Part shown: positions 20,448 to 31,200 of the stretch, piece after piece
Numbering within the stretch: position 1 is the stretch's first letter
Layout: every line of letters begins with the position of its first letter
Source of the DNA: Branchiostoma floridae
Taxonomy: Eukaryota > Chordata > Leptocardii > Amphioxiformes > Branchiostomatidae
Assembly (NCBI RefSeq): GCF_000003815.2
Contig: NC_049997.1
Span: forward strand, 9,199,875-9,263,874
DNA length: 64,000 bases
Reading direction: 5' to 3'
Notes under the pieces: generated by a model
What the model was told of the DNA's origin: nothing
Seen by the model: the letters and a program-made list of their open reading frames with translations, nothing else
The model's database searches: none
Position numbers and translations under genes: made by a program

Positions 20448-22733
20448 ATGAATGGGGGTATCTGAGGCCACACCGATTTAATTTCTTGGTTCACGGATTT
20501 TTTCATAAAAAATATGGAGCGAAGGGGCGAAATAAAAATAAAAATAAAAGTTGTAAAATGGTTGGGGTAAAAGTAACGGCTAATCCAAAACATAAAGAAA
20601 AAAAGTTTTCAGCTTGAAAAAAGTACAAAAACACTATTATTGTACAGTAACAGCACCTGTACCCACACTTTAAGGAGCTTATGATATAAAGGCCAATTTG
20701 CTACACCAGGAAGTTAGTGAGTGGTTTCATTAATGGTGAAAATTTGCTGAGTGGTAATTTTTATTTTTATTTTATTTTCCAAAAAATAGGAGCGAGCGAA
20801 TCCATGAACCAAGAAATTAAATTGGTGTGGCCTGAGGAGGAAAATAATGCACCAGCAAGAACAATACAGAATTTTCAGATGGGTGTATATTTGGTGTAAA
20901 TGTTTATGTTCATTGAATGATACTATTCCTATTAATTTTATAGATACTTACACCCTTTTAAGGTCTGAGTTTCTTAGGCTACTAGAATGAACCTTCAACT
21001 ACAATTTTACAGAAATGTGGCCCATTTCATACTAATTTTTCTCTTGATATTAAGTCAGTATCTAGCACTGTTGAATACAGAGAATGATCTAGATCAGATG
21101 TTGAACCAGTTTGATTTCTTTCAGCTGACCAACGGGCCACATTCCCACGCTACCTGTATTGTACCTGTGCATCGGTGCGTGAAACATTGACATTTTCTGG
21201 CCATCTTACATAACATACCAATTCAAAATTTGCAACTGAACTGAGTTCTGGTTCCTGAGACTAGATACAGATCTTCCAACCTTCCTACGTTTAATACATG
21301 TAGACATTTTCATGACCATGGTAAAGAATACATACATCTATTGCAGGTGTGTAAAAAGTTTCACTTTGATACCGCACAGTACTGTTTATTATGACATGCT
21401 GAAATGATTTTTGCAATGTAGTACCCTAGTATCTTTGTGTGACATACTAAGATAATAAAAATCTACCTGAAGTTAGAGGCAAATATCTATGAAGAGTGAA
21501 CTTTATTTTATTTGTCACAAATGTCACACGAATGTTGCAATAGTCATGTCAGCTTCAGAAATTCAAGCCAAGGAACAATAAAATATGTTTCATATAATTA
21601 TAAATCACTTACTGGACATCATGGGACCGAATCCCTTCATCATGTCAGACATCCCTTTCATCATGCCCATGGCTCCCTTAGCAAACATGTCATCTGTAGG
21701 GAAACAACATGTCAACATCAACATTCAAGTCTTAAAACAACAAGGAGAGGAACATTATGTTACAAATTTAACTTCAGACTTTATATCCGTGCACAAAATA
21801 AAGCGCTTACCAACAAGCTTATGATCTTATCGAAAGCTTGTTGGTAAGTGCTTTATTTTGTGCACGGATATAAAGTCTTAAAATTAAAATATAATGACGT
21901 CACAGATGGACTTACATTCAAGGAGAGGAACTATGTAACTTAAACTCAGTCTTGCTTTATTATCAGTGTGCTAGCCTATCGTTTGACCAAATTTTGCTGC
22001 ATAAAATGAAAACATTTCAAGACCATTCTGTCCACCTTGATGGACAAAAATCTGTGAGCAAAGATTTTTATTGAATGTCAAAATTAAGAACGGATTGTTT
22101 GGAATAACCAAGAAGATTCTGTCCTTGGCAGAACTATAGAGGCTTCGCATTAAAGTGTTTGTTTGTTTGTTTGCAAAGAGGGTGACAACAAATAAGCTAG
22201 TCTAAGAACAATTTCAATAGCGACAGTGGGTTGGGATAACCATGCTGTTGTTTGTTTGTTTGTTTGTTTGTTTGTGATTGTTAGTTTGTGTGTATACAAA
22301 AGTTACACAGAAGAAGCTGGAACATTCCAGAGCCCGCATAATTTTCAATAAAACCTTGCCTCAGGTAAAATATGACGTGTACATTTGCCTATATGTTGCA
22401 ATATAAATACATGATGTAATTTGTTGCTTTATATTTTGTCGCCTGCTGGCACTTACCCAACTCGGTTCCTTCCTTCTTGTCCTTTTTCTCAGGTGCAGGT
22501 TTGACGTCTTCAAGATCCACCTCCTTAATTTCTTCAGGCGGAGCAACTTCTTCTTCTTCTTGGAGCTCACTCGGTTCGGGGAAGAAGGTTCCGACACGGT
22601 CGAAGATGTTAGCGATGGCGTTCGCCATCCCTCCGATCGCCTTGGCCGATTCTTTGCCAGCGACATCGCTCACAGGCATCGCCTGGACTCCTAGGAGCCC
22701 GAGGCACGCCAAGAGAAGGGCTAGAGCCTTCAT
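17595..22733 (-). CDS. Secreted acidic protein with tandemly duplicated exons (complete, about 407 aa)
   Basis: Eight exons, in transcript order 22733-22457, 21693-21613, 20189-20014, 19446-19264, 19172-19083, 19025-18939, 18580-18422 and 17765-17595, join in frame (1224 nt). The start is ATG at 22733; the upstream in-frame TTG is not a start. Residues 1-18 form a signal peptide (MKALALLLACLGLLGVQA). Then come an acidic/Lys segment, a Met/Asp-rich region from exons 2-3, a Ser/Lys-rich exon 4, three exons sharing an xLFxPDAVPS ending, and two acidic exons starting PTPMP[ED]LP. There are no transmembrane segments. Only one Cys is seen in the signal peptide, so there is no disulfide-rich domain. 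The block before VGGDTIVTHKKESK resembles the N-terminal (soggy) region of Dickkopf-3 from memory, without its Cys-rich domains. That similarity is tentative. The function is unknown. Confidence 0.85.
18939..19446 (-). CDS. Exons 4-6: original exon and two shortened tandem copies
   Basis: Exon 4 (19446-19264, 61 codons) contains VGGDTIVTHKKESKHTGK and ends YSVVKVYENDNS...ADLFGPDAVPS. Exon 5 (19172-19083, 30 codons) repeats the last 30 residues of exon 4 without an amino-acid change. The four nucleotide differences are all synonymous. Exon 6 (19025-18939, 29 codons) is a more diverged copy (YSIVKVYENDNSMADLFKPDAVPS), using an acceptor nine bases before GTTAGC. All are phase 0-0, so any can be skipped without a frameshift. 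The introns between them are only 91 and 57 nt. Confidence 0.85.
20014..21693 (-). CDS. Exons 2-3: Met/Asp/Gly-rich region
   Basis: Exon 2 (21693-21613, 81 nt) reads DMFAKGAMGMMKGMSDMMKG. Exon 3 (20189-20014) continues with repeats of DMPDMGDMMDDMP and GEMMGGLPDMGDMMGE before INLDTDDPDFSKEST. Roughly one residue in four is Met and another fifth acidic. Such composition could bind metal or make an amphipathic helix; neither is shown. Exons 2 and 3 look like diverged copies of one repeat. Phases match (1-1 and 1-0). Confidence 0.85.
20402..20850. mobile_element. Foldback MITE with adjacent TA/TG microsatellite
   Basis: After a (TA)n(TG)n tract (20408-20448), TGAGGCCACACCGATTTAAT...GGTTCACGGATTTTTT (from 20462) pairs with CATGAACCAAGAAATTAAAT...GTGTGGCCTGAGG (to about 20840), arms about 85 nt. 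The interior is A/T-rich and non-coding. Confidence 0.75.
21266..21495. repeat. Direct repeat, copy 2 (second intron)
   Basis: About 230 bp matching 17060-17292 in the same orientation, at roughly 80 percent identity by eye. See the copy in the 3' flank. Confidence 0.75.
21776..21878. repeat. Near-perfect 45-bp hairpin
   Basis: The left arm 21776-21820 and right arm 21834-21878 pair along 45 bases with one mismatch, around a 13-base loop. The outer ends read AGACTTTATATCCGTGCACA and its complement. It lies in the first intron of the acidic protein gene. It could be a very young MITE or a transcribed small-RNA precursor; sequence alone does not decide. Confidence 0.85.
22249..22276. repeat. 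(TTTG)n microsatellite
   Basis: About seven TTTG units; a second short TTTG run lies near 22157-22174. Confidence 0.85.
22457..22733 (-). CDS. Exon 1: signal peptide and acidic segment
   Basis: ATG at 22733 gives a classical signal peptide with an expected cut after VQA. The mature start MPVSDVAGKESAKAI leads into a helical stretch and then Glu-rich sequence (EEEEVAPPEE, KPAPEKKDKKEG). The donor at 22456 is GTAAGT, phase 1. Confidence 0.88.
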
Positions 22734-23586
22734 TTTGGGTGGAATTTTCACAGTTTTGTCCAACCTTTCCGTCCTACGTAGTTGATTTGTCTGGTCGGTG
22801 TGTTTGTTCTGGTGACGTCACGGCAGGTGTTTAGGAAGGCCCCTCTATAGATGGCTTCTGTAAACTGCGCCTGAAAGATCTGACGTAGGTGGCCTCTGTC
22901 GACTGTGCCTTCATTTAGATAGGAAATCAACTATCTAAAATAGTGGAGTAGATAGAATTCCTGAACCAAAATCGTGCAAAGAAGAATTAACTGTTTAAAT
23001 TTTGGTCCCTTTTTTCCACAGCTCTTTTCATTTTCTACCCTGGGCACCCCCCTAATTAGACCTAAATAGACTGTGACGGTGAGACCGGTTTGTTGGGTAC
23101 GTCACTTAATGATGGTGACCAGGCCACAAAAGTGTGCATAAATCATATTACGTAACGTGGCTTCTAAGAAGGCGTAAAAACAATGATGTTACTTCTTATC
23201 CAATAGGTGTTATCTATCAACTGTATAGAGACTGGAATTGCTAAAGATAGGTAATACTAATAGGCGAACTATAGGCATCTACATCATACACTCTAGAGGT
23301 TGAAGAGAATATCTACAAAATCATATTTGTCATGAATAATTAAACTTCATCATGGGACAGGGCTTGAGGCTATGCCACGAAGTAATTCTTTTTCCGGATC
23401 AGTAGTTCCTGACAAAATATCATTTTCTTCCCTTTTTTTTTTTTGCTTTGCTTTTCTTTGTATTTTTTTTTGAAGACCAAGAAGTTTTTTAAATATCATT
23501 ATTAGTTAACCTTCCAAAACAGCAACATATGTATAACACAACTGTTACGTCAATCGAACAAAGTCTTCTTCGTTTCACAACCTTGT

Positions 23587-23686
23587 NNNNNNNNNNNNNN
23601 NNNNNNNNNNNNNNNNNNNNNNNNNNNNNNNNNNNNNNNNNNNNNNNNNNNNNNNNNNNNNNNNNNNNNNNNNNNNNNNNNNNNNN
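23587..23686. other. Assembly gap (100 N)
   Basis: Exactly 100 unknown bases, typical of a gap of unspecified size. No reading frame through it should be trusted. Confidence 0.99.
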
Positions 23687-24417
23687 ATTGACCTACCAAC
23701 CTGATGGAACTATTTACGGGGGAATTGTTATGTCAGTTCGGATTTGTCACAATTTCGTTGTATACTTGAGGGTCATGGAAGCAAAAAAAGGCCATGGAAT
23801 ATTATAGATGAACCAGTCAGAGCCCAAACTTGTTTTGTTTTTAAATTTATTAAGATATAAAGAATACAGCACACAAAACCAAACAAGTACAGTATCCTAC
23901 TGCTGAGACCAAACGAGCTGTGCCTTTCCTTATTAGCAATGCTGAGAAACACAGTACATTCAGACCTGTTTCTATATATGTTAGTAAATATAGGAAAGCA
24001 CATTTATCTAATTGACTTTATCTGGTTATTCTATGATTGCTTTTCACCATACCTCATTTCATCTTTTTTCTTTATCTATTAAATTCACGTATAAGAGTTC
24101 CCTGATATATGTTATTGCAATCGCTCACATCAGCACTTATAAGCTATAGGTAACGTCAAACCTGTTCAAGTGGCTAGTTCTACCTAAAGACCATCTCGCC
24201 AATGTGACCACTTTTTGATGGTCCCTTAGATAGTTTTCCATTGACCATGTCCAAGGTGACCACCTGTCTACACAGACAATATTCTATCGATCCTCTGAGT
24301 CCTCTTGGGCTGAGTTTTTATCATATGCTGAATATCAGCACCTTTTTCATGTCCCTTTTACATGTGCGTAAGTGAGCCATATAACGTAACGTTGACGCTA
24401 GTTCACTTTTATTCGCG

Positions 24418-24596
24418 AAGTAACCTATATCCGTTGTAATCTTTAAATGGGTATTAAAGGAATTCAAATCGAGGGACGGTGGTTTCAAATTGGAATACAT
24501 TTGTATTTTCAAAATATTGCTGTTTGAAACCACCGTCCGTCGACTAGATACCCCTATCAATATGATCTGTTTTTAAAAAGAACGGATATAGGTTAC
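24418..24596. mobile_element. MITE, about 180 bp
   Basis: GTAACCTATATCCGTT at the left pairs with AACGGATATAGGTTAC at the right. An inner pair, GGGACGGTGGTTTCAAA / TTTGAAACCACCGTCCGT, makes the centre a tight hairpin. Confidence 0.75.
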
Positions 24597-24685
24597 CCTG
24601 TGAAGAAATATGAACAAGCGTTTAACAATGCCATCCCTACGTGTTAACTAGTCTCTACTAGGTTCCACAGGTCACTGCAAAAAGT

Positions 24686-24820
24686 AGCAGAAATTGTCCA
24701 AATAAGACAGAAAACACGCCAGAGAAGTTAGATGTCCGAGGAAAACGACCCAAGGTATTCCTCGGCGATCTAACTCCTTTGGGGTGTTTTTTGTCTTATT
24801 TGGACAATTTCCACTATATT
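24686..24820. mobile_element. Hairpin MITE, arms about 60 bp
   Basis: GAAATTGTCCAAATAAGACA near 24689 pairs with TGTCTTATTTGGACAATTTC ending near 24811. Inner segments around AGTTAGATGTCCGAGGA and TCCTCGGCGATCTAACT also pair. It lies about 45 bp past the SLCO stop codon, possibly inside its 3' untranslated region. Confidence 0.75.
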
Positions 24821-24864
24821 TCCAGCGACGTTTGGAGCCTGGTAGAGGCAACAAGTCAACAGAA

Positions 24865-25196
24865 CTACTTATATTTGCTCGAGTTGCCCCGCCCCCTCTC
24901 AAACACAACCCATCCTGCCGACAGTAGCATGAAGCTGATCCAGAAGTAAATCCCGGTCAGCCCGATGGTCAGGTAGCGGTTAGCGTCCACGTCATACAGG
25001 AGACACTCCCCCTCCGTCCGGCCGCACCGCTTAGCGAAGATGATACAGGACACGTCAATCACCGCGCCGAATATCACCGGAGCGAGCAGACCGCCTGGAG
25101 AAAGAGGAAATGCAGTCAAATTAATTAATACTTTTTGTATTTACCTCCATGAAATATCATGGAGGTTATATTTTACCCAGCGTTTGTCTGTCTGTC

Positions 25197-25227
<31 letters not shown>

Positions 25228-28200
25228 AAACAAGATAACTAAAGAACGGCTGGATGGATTGGTTTCATACTTGGTGTGTTGGTAGGGTGTCATGAAAGCT
25301 GGAAATGATTAGATTTTGGGCCAACTAGCGGCCCCCTTGGTACTGCAGCGCAACGTCTGGTTTTGATATCTCGGTGTTTTGAACATGCTATGGTCACGAT
25401 TTTTTAGTATTAGATAGCTCTTGTGCTCAGGAAAAAATGACATAAGTTTGGGCCCCCTAGCGCCTAGTTTTGGGATAGCAGGGGCATTTATGTCAAAAAC
25501 TTCTGACGAGGATAACTCAAGAAGGGAACAACGGATTTTCATGATTTTCGGTATGTAGGTACCTTAGACAATGTTGTACAAGATAAGATACTAATTATGC
25601 AAAATAGGAGTACATTTGCATAATTAATGAGACTATTCTTTCATAGCAGTTTTTTCAATGTATCTCTTGTCCCGGACGTAATATGGTCGTGCCATTTGGG
25701 TGGTAGATAGCTTTTAGCGTCATGACAAAGTGGGACAAGTTTCAGTCCCCTAACATTTAATTGTGGAACTGCAGGGGCATTTTTGTCAAGACACTACAAA
25801 GAGGATAACTGCAGAAAGGAACGACTGAAAGCCTGCATTTTAGGTATGTAGGTAGCTTGGGCAAAGATATTCATAATGATATGAAGTTTATGCAAATGAT
25901 GGCTTAATTTGCATAATTAATGAGGAAATTGTATAATTCCATTGTTTGCAATATTTGGACTTGTTAATTATAATCGGTGGAACATATGCAGATATCAAAT
26001 ATGCAAATGAACTTATTTGCATAATTTATGCAAAACAACTTAGTGATTAATTATATGAATTGGGAATTTTACTTGTGACTGTACGTTATTCAATGATGAA
26101 CAACACCATGCATAAATCATCTTAATGTTAAGTCATTTGCATGAAATTAACAAAAGCTCTAAATATTCATGGAGGCATGAGGTCGCCGAACTCTAGTTAT
26201 ATTATGCTTTTGAACTTGTATGATTGCACTGTCCGATAGGACATAGATGCGCAGCAGATTTTTTATCATCGTCACTCCCATTAATGGTATCATTATCACC
26301 ATTGTCATTATCAGTAATATCATCATTGTTATCATCACCAATATCCTTAATGTCATATCGTTATTGTCATCATCATCATTATCGTTATTAGCATCATCAT
26401 TATTGTTGTTGTTGTTTATCATCACTAAACAGAAAATCTAACTTACCAAGTATACGACCAAAGAACCCGGCTGCACCAAATGCCATCGGTCCCTCATTGG
26501 TACCAACCGACCTTCAAAGAAAAGGGAGAAAACTTTCTGTAGTCAATTTTGTCATAGTTTGTACTTGGTATGCACTACAGTAAAGATTTCTTAAGCAACT
26601 AAGAGAGAGACAGGGGTCAGGAACTAGCTAATTACATCGGATGAACATTACCTCATGATATTACCCCAAACTACCCTTATCAGTATGATATGTTCGTATT
26701 TCCAAACCAGGGCTCAACCGCGATGTGTGGAACAGAAATTATCAAGCTGATGACAATTTTTCCGCTCTGTGTGTTTTGCTTTCTTTCATGCTATTTTTTG
26801 TTTGTTCATACGTTTCTTTTCGTTTCCCGAAAGCTGCCCGGCGGTTTGGACATGTGAGCTTAGCATTGGCTAAAAATATACTAGTACTCCCTATTGGCAT
26901 TGTAGTCGTGGACGAGTCTGGTAGAGAGTGTAGATTTAGAATACGCACCTTCGAATCCCGACCACTGCACTAGCAGACACAGTGGACTACAAAGACTTTC
27001 CAAGCAACGGCCTGGGCCAGGCACTACTACTAGCAAATATGCTTTTTAGGCATAGTAGTCATAGACGAGTCTGGTAGAGAGAGTGGTTTTAGAATATATA
27101 CCTTAGAATCGCGATCATGAACGGCGTGACGAAGAAGGTCATGATGAATGCCGTGATGAAGAGCAGGAAGACCAGAAACACGTCACTGGTGCAGTCTTCA
27201 TCCGGGCACTGGTTACTCTCTGCGTAGGAGCCGCTGTACCGTCTGCCCTCCAATGGGATCACGCCGTGGTGCACGCATGCGCAGTGGGAGTACACCTGTG
27301 ACAGATATAACATTAAGACATTATAAATCAGATTGGTAAACATACAACTCATCTGAGATGAATTTATGATCACATCCAACCCATTGCATGTCCGTTATTC
27401 TCTGGTCAAGTATCTGGATCTGTCATTCTGATGAGGGCTACAGCATGACTAAAATAGTAATTTTTCAGTGTATAAAAAGTTCTGTTTTGGCAGAAAACTT
27501 ATAAAGACTAAATATTTATAGCCTCATTTCTGTCACTTTTCGATATGATTCCTTTGTGATTTTCCTCCTTCTAATGTTCTTGGTGTTATTACGTTCTTAG
27601 TGAGTTCTCAGCCGGGACGGGGGTGATACAAACTTCCAACAACCTTTGACCCATTGCTGACGTCATGTATGTATAAAGTAACGTGTCCTAAGCAATTGGG
27701 TCAGATAGCTGAAGAAGACTGGGCAAGTCTATGAAAAATTCAGGTGAGTCCATTGTATCATAGTTGAAGGACAGTTTGTGTCATACGAGAGCAGGTATGG
27801 TAAGCTACAACGATAAACTTCAACTTACAAATATCTCCAGTTCTGACGTGTTGGACACTTTGGTGCGATCCTTGCAGCCGGCGTAGCACGGGGAGAAGTA
27901 GGTGACGTCATTGGCGCCACAGACGGGAGCGAACTCCTCGTCCAGACAGTGACAGGCCTGGTTACACTCGTCCTCTATCAAGGGAGCGTACGTATGGAAG
28001 TTCAGGAAGTTAAACCTGGGGCGGTGCCTGTGTGGAGGGAAATAAATAAAACATTCAAAACAAGAGGTTAAAGGTATCAGGCCTCCGTGAAATATGTAGA
28101 GTTCCAATTTCACTTCGTTCTCTATCAAGGGAGCTTACGTCTGGAAGTTCAGGAACTTGAACCTTCAGGAAGTTAAAACTTGGGCGGTGCCTGTGTGGGG

Positions 28201-31200
28201 GAAATGGATAAAACATTCAAAGGTGACTCCCACATCAAAGCCACGTACTGTGGTCTCACAAGTGCATTCTTTGGGAAATAGGAAACCCCCAAAATAAGAA
28301 ATCGAACATCTCATACCTCCTGTAGTTTTGTAAATATCTTGTTTCATTCATTATGGCGAATTTATCGCTCATTGCGTGCATGCATTTTTCTGCCAACTTT
28401 AAATCCGGGTCGAGCTAGCCAACCTTCCCATCCTGCCAGTCTTCGGTTACTCCATTTGTCTTTCATTTCTTAAAGGTCTTAGCGTTATTGTTTCGGCACT
28501 AGAATAATGATTTCTATTACTGTTTGGTCTGCTTCACACAACAAGACAGTCAACCTAATCAAATACATGTATTGGACAAATTTGTATTTCCCTTTTACAT
28601 ACCATTTTCCATGGTATGACGTGGTCAGTCCGGCGAAAGGCTGCTGGTCACAGAACAGGCCCATGGCCGGGATGGTCAGCAGGCAGAGGACGAAGCTGAT
28701 GGCGGCGCACAGCAGGACCATGCCCCGGTCAGAGATGTGCCACACCCGCATCACCACGGTGGAGGCCACGGTACCCAGCATAGCGGCTGGTAACACTGTA
28801 AAACCTGTGGAAGATAATCATCATAATGTGTGAATAGTTTCATCAAGTACGAATTGGGACTGCATTCGCAATACTAGAGCAACATCACCACGGTAGAGGC
28901 CTCGGTACCCAGCATAGCGGCTGGTAACACTGTGAAACCTGTAAACAAATAATGATGGTGAAAATCAAACCTGCAACAGATGGTGCATTTGGCGGTACCA
29001 ATCATCGCCCTTGGGCCACACAACTTTGTCCACTTCAGCAGGGGGCTTGTTCACTGGTAGTCGTGTGTGCTCATCTTTCCCAAATACTGAGTGATATTAA
29101 CCAGAGAAAGCAGTATGTGCTTTGCAATCACTAAAGCAGGAGCTATTGTTCTGGTAGTAATCTGTGTGATCAATTGCCATACTCTTTCCCAAATGATGGG
29201 TGCTGAGCAGAGAACACAACGTGTACCATTTTTAAAAGATTTCGTATGACGCCGGGAATCGAATTCAAGACCTACCACACGCCTAATACAAGGCGAACAC
29301 CCTACTAGTACATGACCATTGCACCGACTGTACTATAATATAACAAATGGTGCTACATATATGCAATGTCTTCGATGGCTTGGATATCATTGCAAACAGT
29401 CACTGCTATGGGATAAGAAGCGACCCCTACCGAGAAGCCTGGCAGCTGCAGACGTGGACAGTCCGAACTGCACGCTGATGTACTTGGGCAGGAAGGTGAC
29501 GAAGCCGTTCCCGATGGACAGGACGCACGCCGCCGCCAGCACCAGGGTGATGTACACCATGTTCGTCATCAGGTTCCTCATCAGGCGCTTAAGACCTGGG
29601 ATGTCTGCAAAGGAAAATAGGGGGGTGTCTGTTTATTTGGTTGTTTTCAGAATTTAACGCATCTGATAAAAGACATGTAAATGCTCATGGCAGGTCTGTA
29701 TTAGTCTGTGTGTATGTAAGTCAGTGTGTGTGTCAATGTGTAGCCTGTCTGTCTGTGTGTGTGTTTGCCTGAGTGTAGTGTCTCTCTCTCTCTCTCTCTC
29801 GCTCTGTCTGCGTGTGTGTGTGTGTGTGCGTATGTGTACGTGTGCATGCGTGTACGTGAGTGTGCGCGCGCGAGAGAGAGGGTATGTGTGTGTTTGTGTG
29901 TCTGTGTGTGTCTGTGTCTATGTCTGCCATTTATACTTTATACAAATTTTTACCTTTCATTGCTTTCAAGTCTCTATTTCCTACTGACGTAACCACTGAA
30001 CAAGACTAAATTGTAACCATTCTGAACGTACCATCGAATTTAATGAGCTGTCCCTCCACGTTCTCTATATCCTCCAGCGGATCGTCCTCGTCCGGCTCCT
30101 TGAACACTACTTCCTCGGTGTGCGTGTGCCTCATCTTCCGCGGGAAGCACATCATGGGCACGGCGGTGAGCAGGAAGGCCAGGCCGATGGGCACGAAGCC
30201 GAGCCACCACGCGCCGATCCACCGCGGGTCCTCGTAATCAATACCTGGACGAACAAGAGTATGTCATGACCATTCCTGGAATTCGTGCATACGCACATAC
30301 GGTACACAATATTTAACTACTCGGCTCGCTCCCTCAGTGATCGTCACAAAAAATCATAATAGCAAGTCTACGTTTTACGTCGGCCAAAAAGCATTTACTT
30401 AAGTAACTGGCCATGGATATGATTTCGGAAAAGGTCTTATACTGTATCATATTCACAGCTAGGATATAAGAACTGTCTCCAGCAAGATGTCTCCACTTTC
30501 ACTGACGAAAGACACCAGATTGTTGTCTGAAACGTCTGGCCCTTTCAAAAATCATATCCATGTGACGAAAGCTATTTACAGGCCGATAACAACATTCGCC
30601 GAGGCAGTGATCATCACATTCATACGAAGATGAACATGTCTTAGAAAGGTTGTTAGTAAGTATGATGTCATGTCTAAAGTAGGGAAACAGTTCCAATCCA
30701 GTTTTACCTCCGTGTCAAGAAAGGCGTTTCAGGAAATTTTCCTATCAGTGTGAAACGCCAGGATGGCTGAAGAAACAGAGATTGTCTTACCTACGCGTGT
30801 GGAGTCCGCGAACGGCCAGTTGACGTGATACCTGAGTGTGTAGGAGCTAGAAACAGAGTATGCCTTACCTACGCGTGTGGAGTCTGCGAACGGCCAGTTG
30901 ACGTGATACCTGAGTGTGTAGGAGCTAGAAACAGAGTATGCCTTACCTACACGTGTGGACTCCGCGAACGGCCAGTTGACGTGATACCTGAGTGTGTAGG
31001 AGCTAGAAACAGAGTTTGCCTTACCTACACGAGTGGAGTCTGCGAACGGCCACAGTTGACGTGATACCTGAGTGTGTAGGAGCTAGAAACAGAGTTTGCC
31101 TTACTTACACGTGTGGACTCCGCGAACGGCCAGTTGACGTGATACCTGAGTGTGTAGGAGCTAGAAACAGAGTTTGTCTTACCTACACGTGTGGAGTCTG

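Larger units (their letters stand above)
22734..24864. other. Intergenic: 5' flank of the acidic protein gene, assembly gap, two MITEs
   Basis: This holds the putative promoter side of the minus-strand acidic protein gene (no clear TATA box seen), a 100-base N gap at 23587-23686, and two hairpin elements (24418-24596 and 24686-24820) just beyond the 3' end of the SLCO gene. No coding exon was recognised. Confidence 0.55.

Noticed and set aside
22734..22763. Extended start of the acidic protein at 22763
   Set aside because: The codon there is TTG, not ATG. The ATG at 22733 begins a proper signal peptide.
29724..29992. Cys/Val-rich and Ser/Leu-rich open frames
   Set aside because: Pure products of TG/TC dinucleotide repeats.
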